Assembly (NCBI GenBank): GCA_037501455.1
Contig: CM074858.1
Location: 20,758,501-20,822,500 of the forward strand
Direction of reading: 5' to 3'
Length of the DNA: 64,000 nt
Source of the DNA: Lantana camara
Lineage: Eukaryota > Streptophyta > Magnoliopsida > Lamiales > Verbenaceae
Shown: piece by piece, positions 11,481-23,664 of the stretch
How positions within the stretch are numbered: the first letter of the stretch is position 1
Layout of the letters: every line of letters starts with the position of its first letter
Notes under the pieces: generated by a model
Database searches by the model: none
What the model saw: only the letters and a program-made list of their open reading frames with translations
What the model was told of the DNA's origin: nothing
Program-made: the position numbers and the translations under genes

Positions 11481-12844
11481 CTTTTGCTTGTCCCTAAGCA
11501 ACAACTTTCTATTCCTAACAAACTGCAAGATGATCCTCACCAAACCACATCAGCCCCACAGTTTATCAATGAGAAAATGTGAACACTAAAATAAGCATCA
11601 TAACAAGTCTCCACAGCATTTCAAAATGGAAAAGAACAAATCTTAAGTGTTTAACTTGCTAGAGAATGTCAAGGAATTTAGAATTCATTTAAGCATGCAT
11701 ATTTACCATGTAGCAATTACATCATATGATCAAAGGGTGCTCATTCTGGACTGTCTAAATTCCAACAAAACAAAAAGATAAAATGAGGGTTCCAACACAA
11801 CACTTATACCAAAATTCAAAACGTTGTCTATTTCGGGTGTCATAGTACCGCTTTGGAAATATATGACTATCCCTAGACTGCACTAAGTGCATCACTCATG
11901 GTCACCCATTTTTTTAATTTATGATTCGTATTCAGCCTTAGGTAACCAGCGGAGTGAAACGAGCGGATTGCATCAAGCAAATGGCTGAAACAGCCTTATT
12001 CAGAGAGCAATGGCTTAAAAAGCCTTATTCAGAAATTAATGGCATTACAGCCTTATTCATAGCATAATCCCTCAATTAACATTATCATTCAGCATCAATA
12101 ACATTCTTTAGACAGTCCAAAAATTACACACTTTTTCACACATGAAGGTCCAATTTAAGCATGCAATTTTTTAATTTTACCCATTAGTCCAAATTCAAAA
12201 ACATTCTCTATCAGAGCCAAAGAACTTATAAATTTGATCAATTCCAAGAATCAGACATGGAAATTCATGTTATTTCAACCTATTTTTCATGTTCAAAAGT
12301 TCTCAAATCAAAAAATGTTGCACATGGTCAGGTTCAAACTAACAGAGCTGCACAAAAATACAACAAAAGGAACTAAGGACCTAAGCAAAAAGAGCTAGAA
12401 AGACTAACAACTAGGCTATCAAATTAGGCAGAAATAAAATAGGACCAATCAAACAAACATGCAAAACAGTCATCTTTACATGCTTTTCATCCTCTACTAA
12501 TCCAGCCAAAATATTCATAAACTCCCAGAATATCTCCCCCACACTTATTCCACATTATCCTCAATATATAATAAAAGAAAAGGTAAGAGCATGAGGACTC
12601 CCCTGAATTCATTTATTGAAACTGTGAGGGATTCATGAGGCTTAAGGGATGATCATCCTTTGCAGTCTGGGTCCTGGAGCCCTGTTTCTGCCATAATCTG
12701 AAAATTACACAAAAAGCGGTCCTTAGCCAAGAAACACAGAGAAACACGAACTAAATAACAGCAAATCAAAAGATATTGGGTTGCCTCCCAAAAAGCGCCC
12801 TTGTTTAACGTCCTAGGCTAGACGATATGTGACATCACTTGACT
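11481..12844 (-). other. Non-coding 3' internal region of the Athila-like element
   Basis: No coding frame is seen. On the plus strand, near 12779-12810, the sequence reads GGTTGCCTCCCAAAAAGCGC followed by CCTTGTTTAACGTC. This motif is frequent in plant Athila/Tat-type elements and supports the lineage call. A short imperfect repeat of 'CAGCCTTATTCA' type lies around 11990-12060. Confidence 0.5.
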
Positions 12845-14574
12845 TCAATTAAAATCCTTCACATCTTTCATGGGAAAACCTGCATAAAATAGCCTCAAGT
12901 AATGTATGTTCAGAATTAACAGGTCTTCATCATGGCTGTTGAAATCCCCTATATGACAAAGATATATGTGAGTGCATAGAAATGTTTTCTTCCATTTAAA
13001 ACTCAACTTATTAGGAAATTGACTCAATAAGGATTGATAAAACAACCACTTAGCTTCAACAAAGTAGGATTTCCTAAAAAGCAATTGAGAGTGAGAGCTA
13101 AAAACATTTTTATCATCATATCTTAGTTCAAAAGATGCATCACATGGAAGGGGACTAATGAAATCCATATCATCTAAACGGAGTAACTCACTAGGAGATT
13201 TTATGGAATCAAACATAGCAAATTTAACAACATGTCCATTAAATTCCATCGTGAGTGTGTGATCAAACTCATTGATTCTTGTTTTAGATATATCAAGAAA
13301 GGGTTTTCCTAGCAAAACATCAAATGAGTTATCAACTACCAAGAAGTCCACGGGGAAAATCATGCCATCAATTTCAATCAAAATATTTCCCAATATGCCC
13401 TTAGGATAAACAATTGTTCCATTATCAAGTTTAATGATCATACCTGTTTTTCTCATGGAATTAATATGCAGTCGTGAGCAAATAGACAAAGGCATCAAAT
13501 TTATAGAGGAACTATAATCACATAAGGCTCTATCAATTCCAACAGTTCCTATTTTACATGGAAGAGCAAATAAACCTTTAACATTACTCACTTGAGGTAT
13601 CTTTCCTTGAAGGATATCAGAGAAATGCTTTCCTATACTTACCTTCCCATAACAAGGCATACTTTCCTTAGTTGCACACAATTCTTTAAGAGAATTCACA
13701 TATTGAGGCATAGATTTAATTACATTAAGTAAAGGAACATTTACCTCAACATTGTAAAGTGCCTTTAGGAACATTGATTCATCATTTTGGAACTCTGATT
13801 CATCTTTTTGAAACTCAACATACCTCTGTACAGTTGACTTTGGGCTGATCAAAGGTTGAGATTGTACAGCAGGTCTGGTCTCCTCGTATGACCTTAAGCT
13901 ATGGTCATGCCTTATGCTCATATCTGTTGTACAGTCCTGCTCTGTTTCAATTCCAGAAATTTGTATTGCTGTATTATGCTCTGTTCCAGCCCCTGTTTTC
14001 TGTACTACTTTTTCATTTCTTGATTGGTCATCATAACTCGTCCATTTTTCTGCAAGTAGCTCAAGTTTTGTTTCTTTATCTTCCAATCTTCTCACCGAGG
14101 AAGCTAATTCTCCAATTTGATTTTCCAACTTCTTTTGAAACTGCTGCATGTTATTACGGGTCTCTTGTTGGAATTGCCACATTTGTTTCATGCTTGTCCG
14201 AGTTTCCTGTTGAAATTGTTGTGCATTAATCATAAAGGCTTTAAACATATCCTCTAGAGACGTACCTGAATTGGAAGATGATGGATATTGTTGTGGAGGC
14301 TGAATTGCACTTGATGTGTGATTAAAATGGTAATCATTCTGTGCGGGCTGAAGTTCCTCATCAAGTAATGGACACTTATCAGTTTTGTGAGGTCCCGTAC
14401 ACACTCCACATTACTCGGTTATAGGCTGCAAATGATAGAAAGGATCACCAGTGAGCAAAGGACATCCATTGGTTAGATGGCTTTCCATACAAATACCACA
14501 AATATCACTTTGAGAGCTTAAATCCATTGATGACAGCATGTTGATTCTTTCAACTGACTTCTCTGCACAAAAAG
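12845..14574 (-). pseudogene. Gag zinc knuckles plus retropepsin of the Athila-like element
   Basis: The long open part is 519 codons (14404 down to 12845). Just upstream, in the same frame, lie two CX2CX4HX4C zinc knuckles (ICGICMESHLTNGC and CGVCTGPHKTDKC) separated by an in-frame TAA next to the second one. A Gln-rich region with coiled-coil character follows (QQFQQETRTSMKQMWQFQQE). Then comes the aspartic protease: LPCKIGTVGIDRALCD, SSINLMPLSICSRL, and the C-terminal VLLGKPFLDISKTRI. The usual active site D-L/T-G reads D-Y-S here, which may impair catalysis. The N-terminal Gag core and all of RT, RH and INT are absent. The frame starts almost directly after the PBS, so this is a built-in deletion rather than decay. 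Confidence 0.85.
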
Positions 14575-14618
14575 AAACACTAAGCTATCAAAAGAAAAAC
14601 AAAACCAATTAGAACCAA

Positions 14619-14636
14619 TCCCCGGCAACGGCGCCA
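14619..14636 (-). other. Primer-binding site of the Athila-like element
   Basis: On the minus strand TGGCGCCGTTGCCGGGGA lies 5 bases after the 5' LTR end. This is the classic Athila/Tat-type PBS (tRNA-Asp type in the literature on Athila and Calypso). It fixes both the orientation and the lineage. Confidence 0.92.
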
Positions 14637-14641
14637 AAATT

Positions 14642-16130
14642 TGATGGGTGCCGAATCCACCAAATAATAAACCTAAACTACCAAACACAATAAATTGTGT
14701 ATAGTGGTAAAGGGTCGATCCCACAGAGATTGGTTGGTCTCGTAAATCTCCTAATAGCCAAGCAAACAAACAACAAAAGTAAAGAAAGGGGGGAGGTTAA
14801 CGTAATTAAAACAAACTAACTTAAAGCACAAAATCAGATTGCTACGAACAACTATGGCTGAAAATAAAGAGAGTTGTGAAGGTTGATTAAGAAGAGAAAT
14901 ATCCTAGCTAAGTTGTTACTTCATTCCAGACCTGTATCTAATCCTTGATGCAAAAATCGAATCTAATCAAATGATAGATTAACTTACAATAGACAAGAAG
15001 CTCATCTATATCATCCTTTCTTATTTTTAACTTAATCAAGAGAAGCTCTTCAATTAAATTCTTACCACATAGCAGTCCCGCGAACAAGTATCTAGGATTT
15101 AACTATATGATAGCATTGAGCACCAAAAGGACATTAATCATGATCCAAAATCTCAAGAAGCTTGGATTTATAAAATCATATTACGCATGCCTCACCATAT
15201 TGTTGAGTAAACATGGTGGTAAACTCTCAATGATGTGTGGTTCTTACATACCTTTACAAGACTATTACGTATCAAGTATCAGTATAACCTTATCAAGTTA
15301 TTATCTAGGCATCGATTGATCAGAAAGATGATTCGAAAACAACTTATTCAAATACGTTCAAAGCATGCATAAATACCATGAACTAGATTCGCATTCATTC
15401 ATTTAGATCTCATAGATATTGGCAAGGAATAAAGATACAACCTAGCTAAGATAAATATGTTCAGCCACGGATCATATTTACAGAATATATAGAGCTAACA
15501 AACCGTAAAGAACTGAATTTAAACCAACTAAGTTAAGCTACAAAAGATATACTAAAGTATTCTATGATCTAAGCATGAAATTCAACTAAAAAGAGGAAAG
15601 GAAAAGGGATTTCTTGCTCTTGGCCGAAACAGGGGATCAGCCCCTGTTCTTGCTCTGCTCCAGCAGTAGCAGCTGCTGCGTTCCTTCCTCTCCAGCCCCC
15701 AAAGCTGAATTCTCCTTCTTCCTTCTCCTCCTCTCTACTTAAGATAATGATCCCCGGGGAACAAATTAACTTTTACAAGTCCCAAAAAACATGATTAGGA
15801 CTCTTGAAACTTCCAAAAATGCAGGATCAACTCTTGCATGTCAGCCATGTTAGCAAGCTGTTGCATGTGTGCCACCTGTCCCAACAAGAGGATTCAGCCG
15901 CACTTGTTGACCGTGGTCTGCTGTACGCGCATTAGCCTTAGGGATGATCATGCATTGGGGTCATGGCTCAGGCATTTTCAACACTTAACATCTTTTTCTT
16001 CATAATTCTGCCAAATCCGGGTTTGAGCAACTTGTTTCTGCAAAAGCCAAATAAAAGCAAATTAAGTAGAAATCTAATCCAATTCAGGGGGAAAAGAAAG
16101 AGTTTTTCATGTATTTTATGCACACTATCA
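14642..16130 (-). repeat. 5' LTR of the Athila-like element
   Basis: It is 1,489 bp; on the minus strand it starts TGATAGTGTGCATAAAATAC and ends at 14642 just before the PBS. It has the same length as the 3' LTR, with no indels and no substitutions found on inspection. Confidence 0.92.
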
Positions 16131-16135
16131 GTTCC

Positions 16136-16829
16136 AAAACGAACAAGCTCTAAAGAAATGGAAATATCTCAATTTCTAGAAGTTGGAAAGGGGCTTTATT
16201 TATTGGATATGAAAGTAGACAAATAGATCTTTTCGATGGTATAAGGCTCGAATTGTGGTTCAAAAGTATTCGAAAATGGCATAGGTTTGAAGTTGGACAA
16301 AAGCAGATTCGCGACAGCTTGGCGGTACCAAATTGAAATGGCCATATCTCACTCCTCGGAACTGATATTGACGAGCCAAAAAAAGGAGAATTCTATACAC
16401 TCAAAGAGGTATCTACAATTAAAAATTCAAGTGAAACATAGCATATTAGGGGGTCACGGGCGTAACCAAAAATGTCGCGGCCGCGACCGGAGGTCAGTGA
16501 CGTTTCTGCATAACCGGAGCGGGCGCGACCAAAAACAACCTACGGGACGTCACGGCCACGCCTCTGCTACTTGGGAAGTAGAAGTTCGATGAGAAAAATA
16601 GGGCAGCGGCTTAAATCGATCCAGGGACGCCAACGACACACCGAAATCAACCGAAATCAAACAACAACGACAGCAAGCATCAAACAAGCAAGTATTAATC
16701 ATCGAAACAAGAATCGAAGCACATTAAATCACAAACCCACCAAATATATATACATATATATACACATACATATATACACATTCTTGCTCCAAGAATACCA
16801 ACAATCAAGCATAGAATTCAAAGATTATC
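16136..16829 (-). repeat. Continuation of the inverted 8049 LTR, truncated
   Basis: This resumes after the GTTCC duplication. It contains the palindrome block of this LTR (16452-16560) and an AT/AC-rich stretch (16745-16785). It should continue for roughly another kilobase to the LTR start but is cut at 16829, where the next LTR begins. Confidence 0.65.
16452..16560 (-). repeat. Palindrome block of the 8049/16136 LTR
   Basis: At least four GC-rich inverted repeats lie within about 110 bases: GGTCACGGGCGTAACC, GTCGCGGCCGCGAC, GGAGCGGGCGCGACC and CGTCACGGCCACG. The centres are CGGGCG or CGGCCG, as in the other LTR blocks; the arms (GTC.CG type) are particular to this LTR. Confidence 0.65.
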
Positions 16830-17836
16830 TGTGGCCCCGTTTTTCGGCAAGTCAGGTACGCGCTCCACGCGTGTGAGTTTTGGTATTTAGGATTTATTTA
16901 ATTCTCATTCGTTCTTTAATTGCACTATTTAATTCTTTTAATTTGAATACTTGTGAGTTATGTCCTTCTAAATTCCTTCTTTCGTGAATCGTATTTCGTG
17001 GACTGCGTATTTAAATTTTCGAGAGCATGCTTCAGTGATACAATAATTTTAATTATGAGAATACTTGATCCATTGTCCTTAATTGAAATGTTTAGAAACC
17101 TTTGGACCTAATTGATGATTTCGTTGGACTCATTTGTAACATTCATGAAACTTGATACCTAATTACATTCATTTAAATCTTCCAAGGACCAAGTTATAAT
17201 TTTACCCCTTTTCTTCCACCTCTTAATCGACATAAGCATATACACACACCTATACATACATTTATTCTTCATTTTCAACTAAGACAAAGTAAGAACTCTT
17301 CCATTTCTCCCTCTCTTCATCCGATCCACCAAGGAAGCAAGGAGGCCAAGATTTTCTTCTCTTTTCAACAAGAATTCAAGCTATACACCTTCATCCCCTC
17401 CAACTTTTCACTCAATCAAGGTAAGATCATGCATTTTTAATTGATGAATTCTTGAGTATATGTTACGGTTTGTGGTCTTTTGCATCCCATGAGTTTATAT
17501 GATATTTATATGATGATATTGGTTTGGTTTTGTGCAAATATATCATGAGTTATATGAGCTTAGGGCATGATTGATCAACTTTCTTATTTAAGGGTTTCAT
17601 GTGTGAACTTTGGCGAATTAATGCATGTTCCCTTGGATTAATTGAAGCTTATTTGATATATGTGATTCATATACATGTTTCCTTGAGTTTGTTGGTTAAT
17701 TACTTAGTTTAGCTAGTGTTTTGTTGTTGTTTTGGGTGTTTGGTTCGAGCTAGAGACATGGAAGCTTTGTTGTTGTTGTTGTTGTTGTGAGAAGAAGAAA
17801 AAAGAGGGGATACATTTCTGCTGCGGTACCCCATTT

Positions 17837-18152
17837 TTCATTGAAGGGAGATAACGCCCGTTACCTCCATCCTTTTTGATGATTTGAACGCCTGCCTCTA
17901 GAAATGCTCCTTACCAATTTTGTACTAAAGGGGGGTAACCGTTACCCCATTTTGCATTGAAGGGAGGTAACGCCCGTTACCTTCATACTTTTCGAAGATT
18001 TGAATGCCTGCCTCTGGTAATGCTCGTTACCAATTTTGTACTGGAGGGGGGTAACGCCCGTTACCCCATTCTTTTCCAAGAGAAGATCGCCTGCCTCCGT
18101 TGACGGTCGTTACTACTTTTCTTCTTGAGGGGAGTAATGTCCGTTACTCCCC
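17837..18152 (+). repeat. Palindrome block GGTAACG-CC-CGTTACC (seven copies)
   Basis: Inverted repeats with arms of 5-10 bases occur at about 17847, 17931, 17963, 18016, 18045, 18105 and 18128. The best copies read GGTAACGCCCGTTACC and GGGTAACGCCCGTTACCC; variants carry changes such as GGTAATGCTCGTTACC. Longer repeat units (gcctgcctct...ccaattttgtact) link the palindromes. The block lies 1.0-1.3 kb into the LTR, between the leader donor at 17420 and the mini-exon. Confidence 0.9.
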
Positions 18153-18509
18153 AAGCTGTCTTGTGTAGTTTTGGGTGTTTTGTGTAATTAGCTTTGTTTC
18201 ATTTACATTTTATCCGAACTTTGTTTACGTGATTAACGTGTGATATAATAGATCGATTATATGCTAATCCTTATCTCATTTTATGCCTCATTTACCTTCA
18301 TTGCTTTCTCGATACTTGATTCAATTTACGTGATTTTATTATGATTGAAATCATATTATACGTATGTGTGAAACATTATTCGTACACGTGAACTTGTTCT
18401 TGACATAATATAACTTCAATTGCACCTCATATCATCTACTTCATTTATCGTGTGTCGTATGTGGTTCATATTAAGTCGTGTTTCAAATGTGTCTTGTTTT
18501 TTTGTCCAG

Positions 18510-18583
18510 AGGTTTTTCAGGGTGTTGGCATGCCAGCTTTGTATGGTTCGGGAGTCCAGTTGTCCTTCTTTTGTCTTGTTCAG
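18510..18583 (+). other. Putative LTR mini-exon (74 nt)
   Basis: The acceptor tract TGTTTTTTTGTCCAG is followed by 74 nt, then the donor CAG|GTGAGG. The inverted relative at 46283-46356 has the same length and boundaries despite many base differences. Confidence 0.55.
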
Positions 18584-18893
18584 GTGAGGAAAAGTTAGGA
18601 CTAATATACAAAACCCTACGACCCTTTATATGATGATTTAGCCCAAAACCCTATATATATATATATATATATATGTGTGACTTGAAAATTATCTTGATCT
18701 TGACGTGTTTTGGCGAGACTATTGCTACTGTTATTGGGGCCCAGGGGCTTGTGTAGTTAGAGAACGGGGAAAGCATGGGTTGACGGCCATCCATTGCACA
18801 AGTCCCACCTTTTTCGAGCAATCCAGAGGTCCGCCAGGAGGTTTGGCGGATTGATGGGATTCCGGACCTTAGGAGTCATGTACCCACTGTCCA

Positions 18894-18981
18894 TGTAGCG
18901 CCCCACTTGTATATATATATGGAGAGGAATGCTCCAACCCCCGCACAGATATACTCATCAAATAATGGTGTAAGCCATCAC
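18894..18981 (-). repeat. LTR-end fragment of the old inverted element
   Basis: On the minus strand this matches the last about 90 bases of the LTR at 54036-57986: GTGATGGCT.ACACCATTA, then GTGCGGGGGTTGG and GGGGCGCTACA. It is the outer, 3' end of an inverted copy of that family. The rest of this copy resumes at 29940, beyond the chimeric LTR. The flanks at 18893 and 40660 do not form a matching duplication. Confidence 0.7.
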
Positions 18982-19330
18982 TGTAACATCCCGATTTTTC
19001 GACCGTACAGGTACGTCTTTTCGAGAGTGATACGTGCGTATTTAAATTATTTATTTATGTGATTACATGTTTATTTTAATGTTTAAATTTTATTCTTGAA
19101 TTTATTTGAATTAATTGTTATGTATATATTAGCATATTTGAACGTATTTGCTCTAGTTGCCCCGTTTTATTCTGTATGAGCCCGTTTTCGCTTCTAACTT
19201 TTGTGATTATGTGATGTGCATGAATTATATATGTTATAAACTTGTCTACGTGCTCGTTTCATGTTTTTGAGTTTGTTTGATATGGTTTTCGAACCATTTT
19301 ATTTGTTAGGGATTTGAGGGCCTAACTTGT

Positions 19331-19395
19331 TTTAGCGCGCCTTAGGTTCCGTAAGGCATAACATGAGATCGGGAATTCGGATTCGAATTCTGGAA
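19331..19395 (+). promoter_or_regulatory. Conserved U3 module
   Basis: A TTTAGCGCGCCTTAGGTTCCG segment, a short spacer, then GGGAATTCGGATTCGAATTC. The same module occurs at a similar distance from the start of other LTRs (25851, 49485, and inverted at 23664, 36702 and 42440). A role as promoter element is inferred from position. Confidence 0.5.
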
Positions 19396-20204
19396 GTGGC
19401 TCCGGATCGTAATGAAGAATGGAAGCTAGAGAACTTGGCTTCATATTTTTCTAAGCCCGTTTTATCGTCCGAATTTCGCCCGTAACGAGCCTCTCGCGCA
19501 GATTTACCACCTTTGACTAAAATAGCCATATCTTTCTCACCCCTTGACCAAATTGAGTGATTCTTAGCCCCACATTTCACCAACTCAAACCTCTATAACG
19601 TTCCCTTAGTCTCACTTCGATATCACCCTAAGAAAAAGGAGAAATTCAGCTCCAAAGTCTGAACAAGAGAGAAGAAGAAAGAAAAAGAAGAGGAACTATT
19701 CATTTCTCCAAGATTTGAGCTCAACCTTGATCAAATCTCTCCCAACTCAAGAGGTAAGTTAATATTTGTTATCTCCATCTCTTTGTGATCATTTTTCCTA
19801 TAAGTTTGCAAGATTTTATCCATTCTTGAGCATGATATGTTTATGAACATGAATAGTTAGGTTTAAATTCATCTCTTGAATTCATGGCTATAATTTTAGA
19901 TTTCTTGAAGATTGATGCATGAAATATGACCAATCTAACTTCCTTTGCACATTCATTAACTTGAATTTGAATTACATGTTGAATATATGATTCCACCATT
20001 GATGAAGTGTGAGTTCTTGAAGCTTTATGACTGAAATTTGTTCCTTTCTTCTTGCCGTGTGTTTGTATGATCATTGTGGAGTGTTCTTGTTGAGTTATGT
20101 TGTTGTTTTGCTACCCTTTTTCTGTTGCTTTTGCTGCTCTTCGTTGCCCTGCTGCTACTGCCATGGAATGAGGAAGACACAGAGCTACTGCGCGAAGAAG
20201 GAGA

Positions 20205-20317
20205 TGCCGGCTGCGCCCGTTAACGGGCGTTACCCCGTAGAGGCATTGTGGAGGTAACGCCCGTTACCTCCATAGCTGCGTGAAGCTTTTTTCTACTGCC
20301 CCTGTTAATGGGGGTTA
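20205..20317 (+). repeat. Palindrome block of the chimeric LTR (continues at 24177)
   Basis: CGCCCGTTAACGGGCG and GAGGTAACGCCCGTTACCTC are followed by a degenerate TTAATGGGGGTTA. The block continues after the solo LTR with GGTAAACCCCATTACC at about 24198. The arms match those of the 16830 family although the surrounding sequence does not look homologous. Confidence 0.75.
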
Positions 20318-21640
20318 TATAGCACCCGGGACGATAGGCACCACATCCCCCGCACTATGGCTCAACATGAGTAACGAAATGGGGAGTCCGCACCCGTATC
20401 AAACCATAGCGAACGGGAGACAAATAAAATAACCCCCCCAAGCTAGGCGGAACTTAGACCCTGCAATTTAAAACCAATCAACAAGACATAATGCAACGGA
20501 GAACTAGATCCAAACATATGCATTGGCCACAGGCCTGCAGAAATTAAACACACAAACCGCAAGCAGTCTTGGGCTCCTCAGGCCTCTTTTAATTCATAAC
20601 TAAGTCCGATAAAGAAATTCAATAACGAATACATAAGATTCAAGTTCAATATTGCAGAATTGTATCATACATAACTTAGATACATATGCGAGTGTAAAGA
20701 CTCTTCTAACTTAACCTGACCAACTCAAAGACTCAACACACTCCGCCTAGCTCGAGACTCCAAAGCCAAACCTGCGCACTGAAAGGTTGGGGAGGGAGAG
20801 GGTCAGTCTCTAGAAGACTGAGTGAGCAGGAGCGATATACGTATACATATAAACATGCACATGCAAGTCGTAAATCCCGAGCAAGGTTTTGTTTGAAATT
20901 AGTTCCCAAAAGGGCAAGAGAATAACCAAGCAATACTCGGATTTTACGACTAAACATATTAATTCATTACGTTCATAATTCATACATAAACATAAAGCTC
21001 GGCGAGTGAGCGTGCATCATCTCCAACCAACTCCGACTGTGTACGACACATATCATTAATACTTTAGATAGGTGATCATGCAATATATCATAATACATGC
21101 GGATCATATATCATATCATAAAACATATTCGTTTGGGCAATCCGTGTCCCGGCCTTCCCGCACGGTGCATATGAATCATAACATAACCATTTTCATAAAA
21201 CAAGTTCCAACCTTCTTCCTCCGGGTGGTGGACTGGTTTACAAGGCCCGACCACCTAAACATATCATTGTGGCTATGAGGTTCATGAGGCCTCAAAGCCC
21301 GGTTAGTGTTTCCTCGTCAAAACCTCCTTGACAAGGTTCGTCCCCGTTAACATAATGGAATCAGCACATGGGATCACCGTCGGCCCTTGCCTCCCCGGAT
21401 AGCCACATGTACTAATTCCTGGGCCCGTGAACATAACATACATGCATAATCTCGCCAAAACATATCAGTTCATATGAAACATATCATATTTCATAATTCA
21501 TTTGAAAAGGGTTTACTCGATCAATATTTACTCGATACATTTCATTTGAAAACCATATATAACTATATTAGGTTTTTGGCCAAAGCTTGTCACATACGGT
21601 TGTAGGGTTTAATACGTAACTAAAACGAAAACACCCTCAC

Positions 21641-21713
21641 CTGAAATATGACGATACAAGGATACGAGTACCGAGTGCTTAGTTGATCAAGATTTCTCCA
21701 CCCTGGAGATAAA
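21641..21713 (-). other. Putative LTR mini-exon (73 nt)
   Basis: On the minus strand GTCTTTGGTACAG precedes 73 nt starting TTTATCTCCAGGGTGGAGA. The donor CAG|GTGAGGGTG follows. The first bases form a TCTCC-AGGGT-GGAGA stem-loop. Confidence 0.55.
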
Positions 21714-22217
21714 CTGTACCAAAGACAACGTAACGTGTTCGTGAGACTTAAGACTCCAAATGAACCAAATAGACGCTCGGCAATGTAATGATCATGATAT
21801 GAATGAAGAAAAGATGCTATAATGTAATGAACACGCTCATGTGCACTATTAAAGTCTTAAAGACATATAACCATTCAATTTATTCATTCAATGAAGCATT
21901 TGTATTCAAACGAGTTCATATCCTTCACAAAACTCCACTACATACATCATATTACATAATATAACATATTTCCAAAGTTTGAGAGCAAGAAGAAATCATA
22001 TGATAGGGGAAATGGGTTACGGAAATCATAAACGACACAAAACGCACATAAACGGCATTCAATAAAGCATGCCTAAATTTCATCCAATTGTTATGAAATC
22101 AAACCACCATACTCTTAACACACTGTAAAACAAGTTCATAGTTCATCCCGAATGAAGATAAAGGCGTTAAAGAGGTAAAACAATCAAAAACCGAAAAGGA
22201 AAAGACAAGAAATGCGC

Positions 22218-22352
22218 AGGGGGAGGGACACGCCCGTGTCCCTCAATTTGAATAGACTGGGACACGGGGGTGTCTCAGTACAGACCTGCAAAAAGGGCAT
22301 GACACGGGGGTGTCTCACCTTACAAGGCAAATGAGACATGGGGGTGTCACGG
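22218..22352 (-). repeat. Palindrome block GGGACACG-CC-CGTGTCCC
   Basis: There are four inverted repeats: the near-perfect GGGACACGCCCGTGTCCC (22225-22242, extended by GA/TC on both sides), GACACGGGGGTGTC at about 22261 and 22301, and GAGACATGGGGGTGTCAC at 22333. The spacer between copies contains a repeated CAGTACAGACCTG-like segment. Confidence 0.85.
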
Positions 22353-23603
22353 TACAGACCCAAAAACGCAAACAAAGCTCACCGGCAAACAAACCCTATA
22401 CAAAATCATTCCCAAAAACATACCAAATCAACTCCAAATCTTATGAAACTAGATATAAAACATATTTAGAATGTTAGGAGCATTTTTCATTTAGAGTTCA
22501 AAGTCCAAATCACACGTTAAGGGCACCAAATCCATGCAGTAAATCTGGGTCGCCAAAACCGCACATATGAGCTCAATTGTTCAATCATGCCATGATCAAG
22601 TACTTAGGAGTTGAATTTGAATCTAAAACCTTGGGGAATGCATGCTAACATACTAAAAAACTAATATAAATCATATATATGCAAAATGGCACGAATTGAA
22701 ACACATTAGAATGACCAACAAGTCACAAAATGCAACAGCAGCAAGTCTGTCATGGATCATGCATAAGAACAGGGCATGTGTTTCGGTTTTGGGGCTTAAA
22801 ATGGATCCAAAAGCTTACAACATGAATGTTAACATATATAGAAATGAGTGTACATCATATCCATGCAAATTTACGCGAAAAGAAGGTCATTTGATCAAGC
22901 AACAAACCATAATTCCACACAGCAGTCCCGAAACAGGGGAGGCAGTTTGATCTTTAAGTGTGGAGCTCTATATCTCATAATTTCATCAAAGGGTCTAAAG
23001 AGAAAATCATCCTAACATCATACTATCAGTTAGGAAACAAATAGGCCAAGAAATAAGCTCATATAATCATTTACAAGCAAGGAAATCAGCTGCACAACCA
23101 AGCAAGGTCACAAGAGCAATTACCCCCAAAAATCCTATTCATGGTCTTAGCCCAAACCCTTATCAAATCTGATCCAAAGCAGGCATTTAATGGATGAAAT
23201 CATGTATAAAAGAGTAGAGGATACATAAATATACATACCTTCAAGATATGGAGAAGAAAGGAAGTGATTTGAGCTCAAAATCACAAGGGCCAAGGTTTCT
23301 CTTTTCTTCTTCTCCTCTCCACTCTCTCTCGATCAGTTGCTGCAGAAAAAGTGAGGGTTTGGCTCGTTTTTGCTGATGAAAGAGGAGGAGAAAGGGGCTA
23401 ACTCAAGTACACAAGTCATGGGTTAAAACATGGTTAGGTTAGAGGGTGTTAAGGGGTCCCACCATGAAGACTAGTCAACAAAAGGGTTACTCTTGCACAA
23501 GTTGTTCGTTACGGTTGGATTTCGGAGGTCTTAATGACCTGAAAAAGGTATGAGGCTTGTTCCATTGTCTCCGAATCGTCGATACAAAGGCAACGGAGGT
23601 AAC

Positions 23604-23664
23604 GGAATTCGAATCCGAATTCCCGAGCTCAAGATATCACGTACGGAACCAAGGGTGCGCTAAT
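23604..23664 (-). promoter_or_regulatory. Conserved U3 module (inverted)
   Basis: Plus strand: GGAATTCGAATCCGAATTCC followed by CGAGCTCAAGATATCACGTA and GGAACCAAGGGTGCGC. This is the reverse complement of the module at 19331 and 49485, about 507 bases from the LTR start. Confidence 0.5.

Larger units (their letters stand above)
9974..16130 (-). mobile_element. Athila-like non-autonomous LTR retrotransposon with intact ends
   Basis: The element is 6,157 bp and runs on the minus strand. Its LTRs are 1,489 bp each (14642-16130 and 9974-11462), start TGATAGTGTGCATAAAATAC and end CACCCATCA. The target duplication GTTCC lies at 9969-9973 and 16131-16135. Internally it has a PBS, a short coding region for Gag zinc knuckles plus aspartic protease, a non-coding stretch and a polypurine tract. 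No reverse transcriptase, RNase H or integrase is present. The two LTRs keep a constant 4,668-base offset and looked identical wherever I compared them, so insertion was very recent and must have used enzymes from elsewhere. It lies inside the 8049-16829 LTR. Confidence 0.93.
16830..18893 (+). repeat. Truncated chromovirus-type LTR (GTAACG-palindrome family)
   Basis: The LTR starts TGTGGCCCCGTTTTTCGG, with the CAGGTACGC motif shortly after. It shares extended similarity with the inverted LTR at 45153-47940, including the GATCCACCAAGGAAGCAAGG stretch and the leader donor AATCAAG|GTAAGATC at 17420. It carries a seven-member palindrome block and a mini-exon. It stops at 18893, immediately after CCCACTGTCCA. 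The complete copy continues past this point, so about 700 bases of the 3' end are missing here. Confidence 0.85.
18982..20317 (+). repeat. Chimeric long LTR, part 1 of 3 (U3 and leader start)
   Basis: The LTR starts TGTAACATCCCGATTTTTCG with CGTACAGGTACG, and carries the conserved U3 module at 19331-19390. A leader donor GAG|GTAAGTT follows at 19753. The sequence then runs into a palindrome block, where the inverted solo LTR 20318-24171 is inserted. Parts 2 and 3 are 24177-25509 and 28725-29939. Without insertions the LTR would be about 3.9 kb. Confidence 0.8.

Noticed and set aside
17847..17868. Palindromes as terminal inverted repeats of a small DNA transposon
   Set aside because: Each palindrome closes on itself within about 22 bases, with no element between its arms and no target duplication.
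17837..18152. CRISPR-like array of palindromic repeats
   Set aside because: Spacing is irregular, copies are imperfect, there are no unique equal-length spacers, and the context is a plant LTR.
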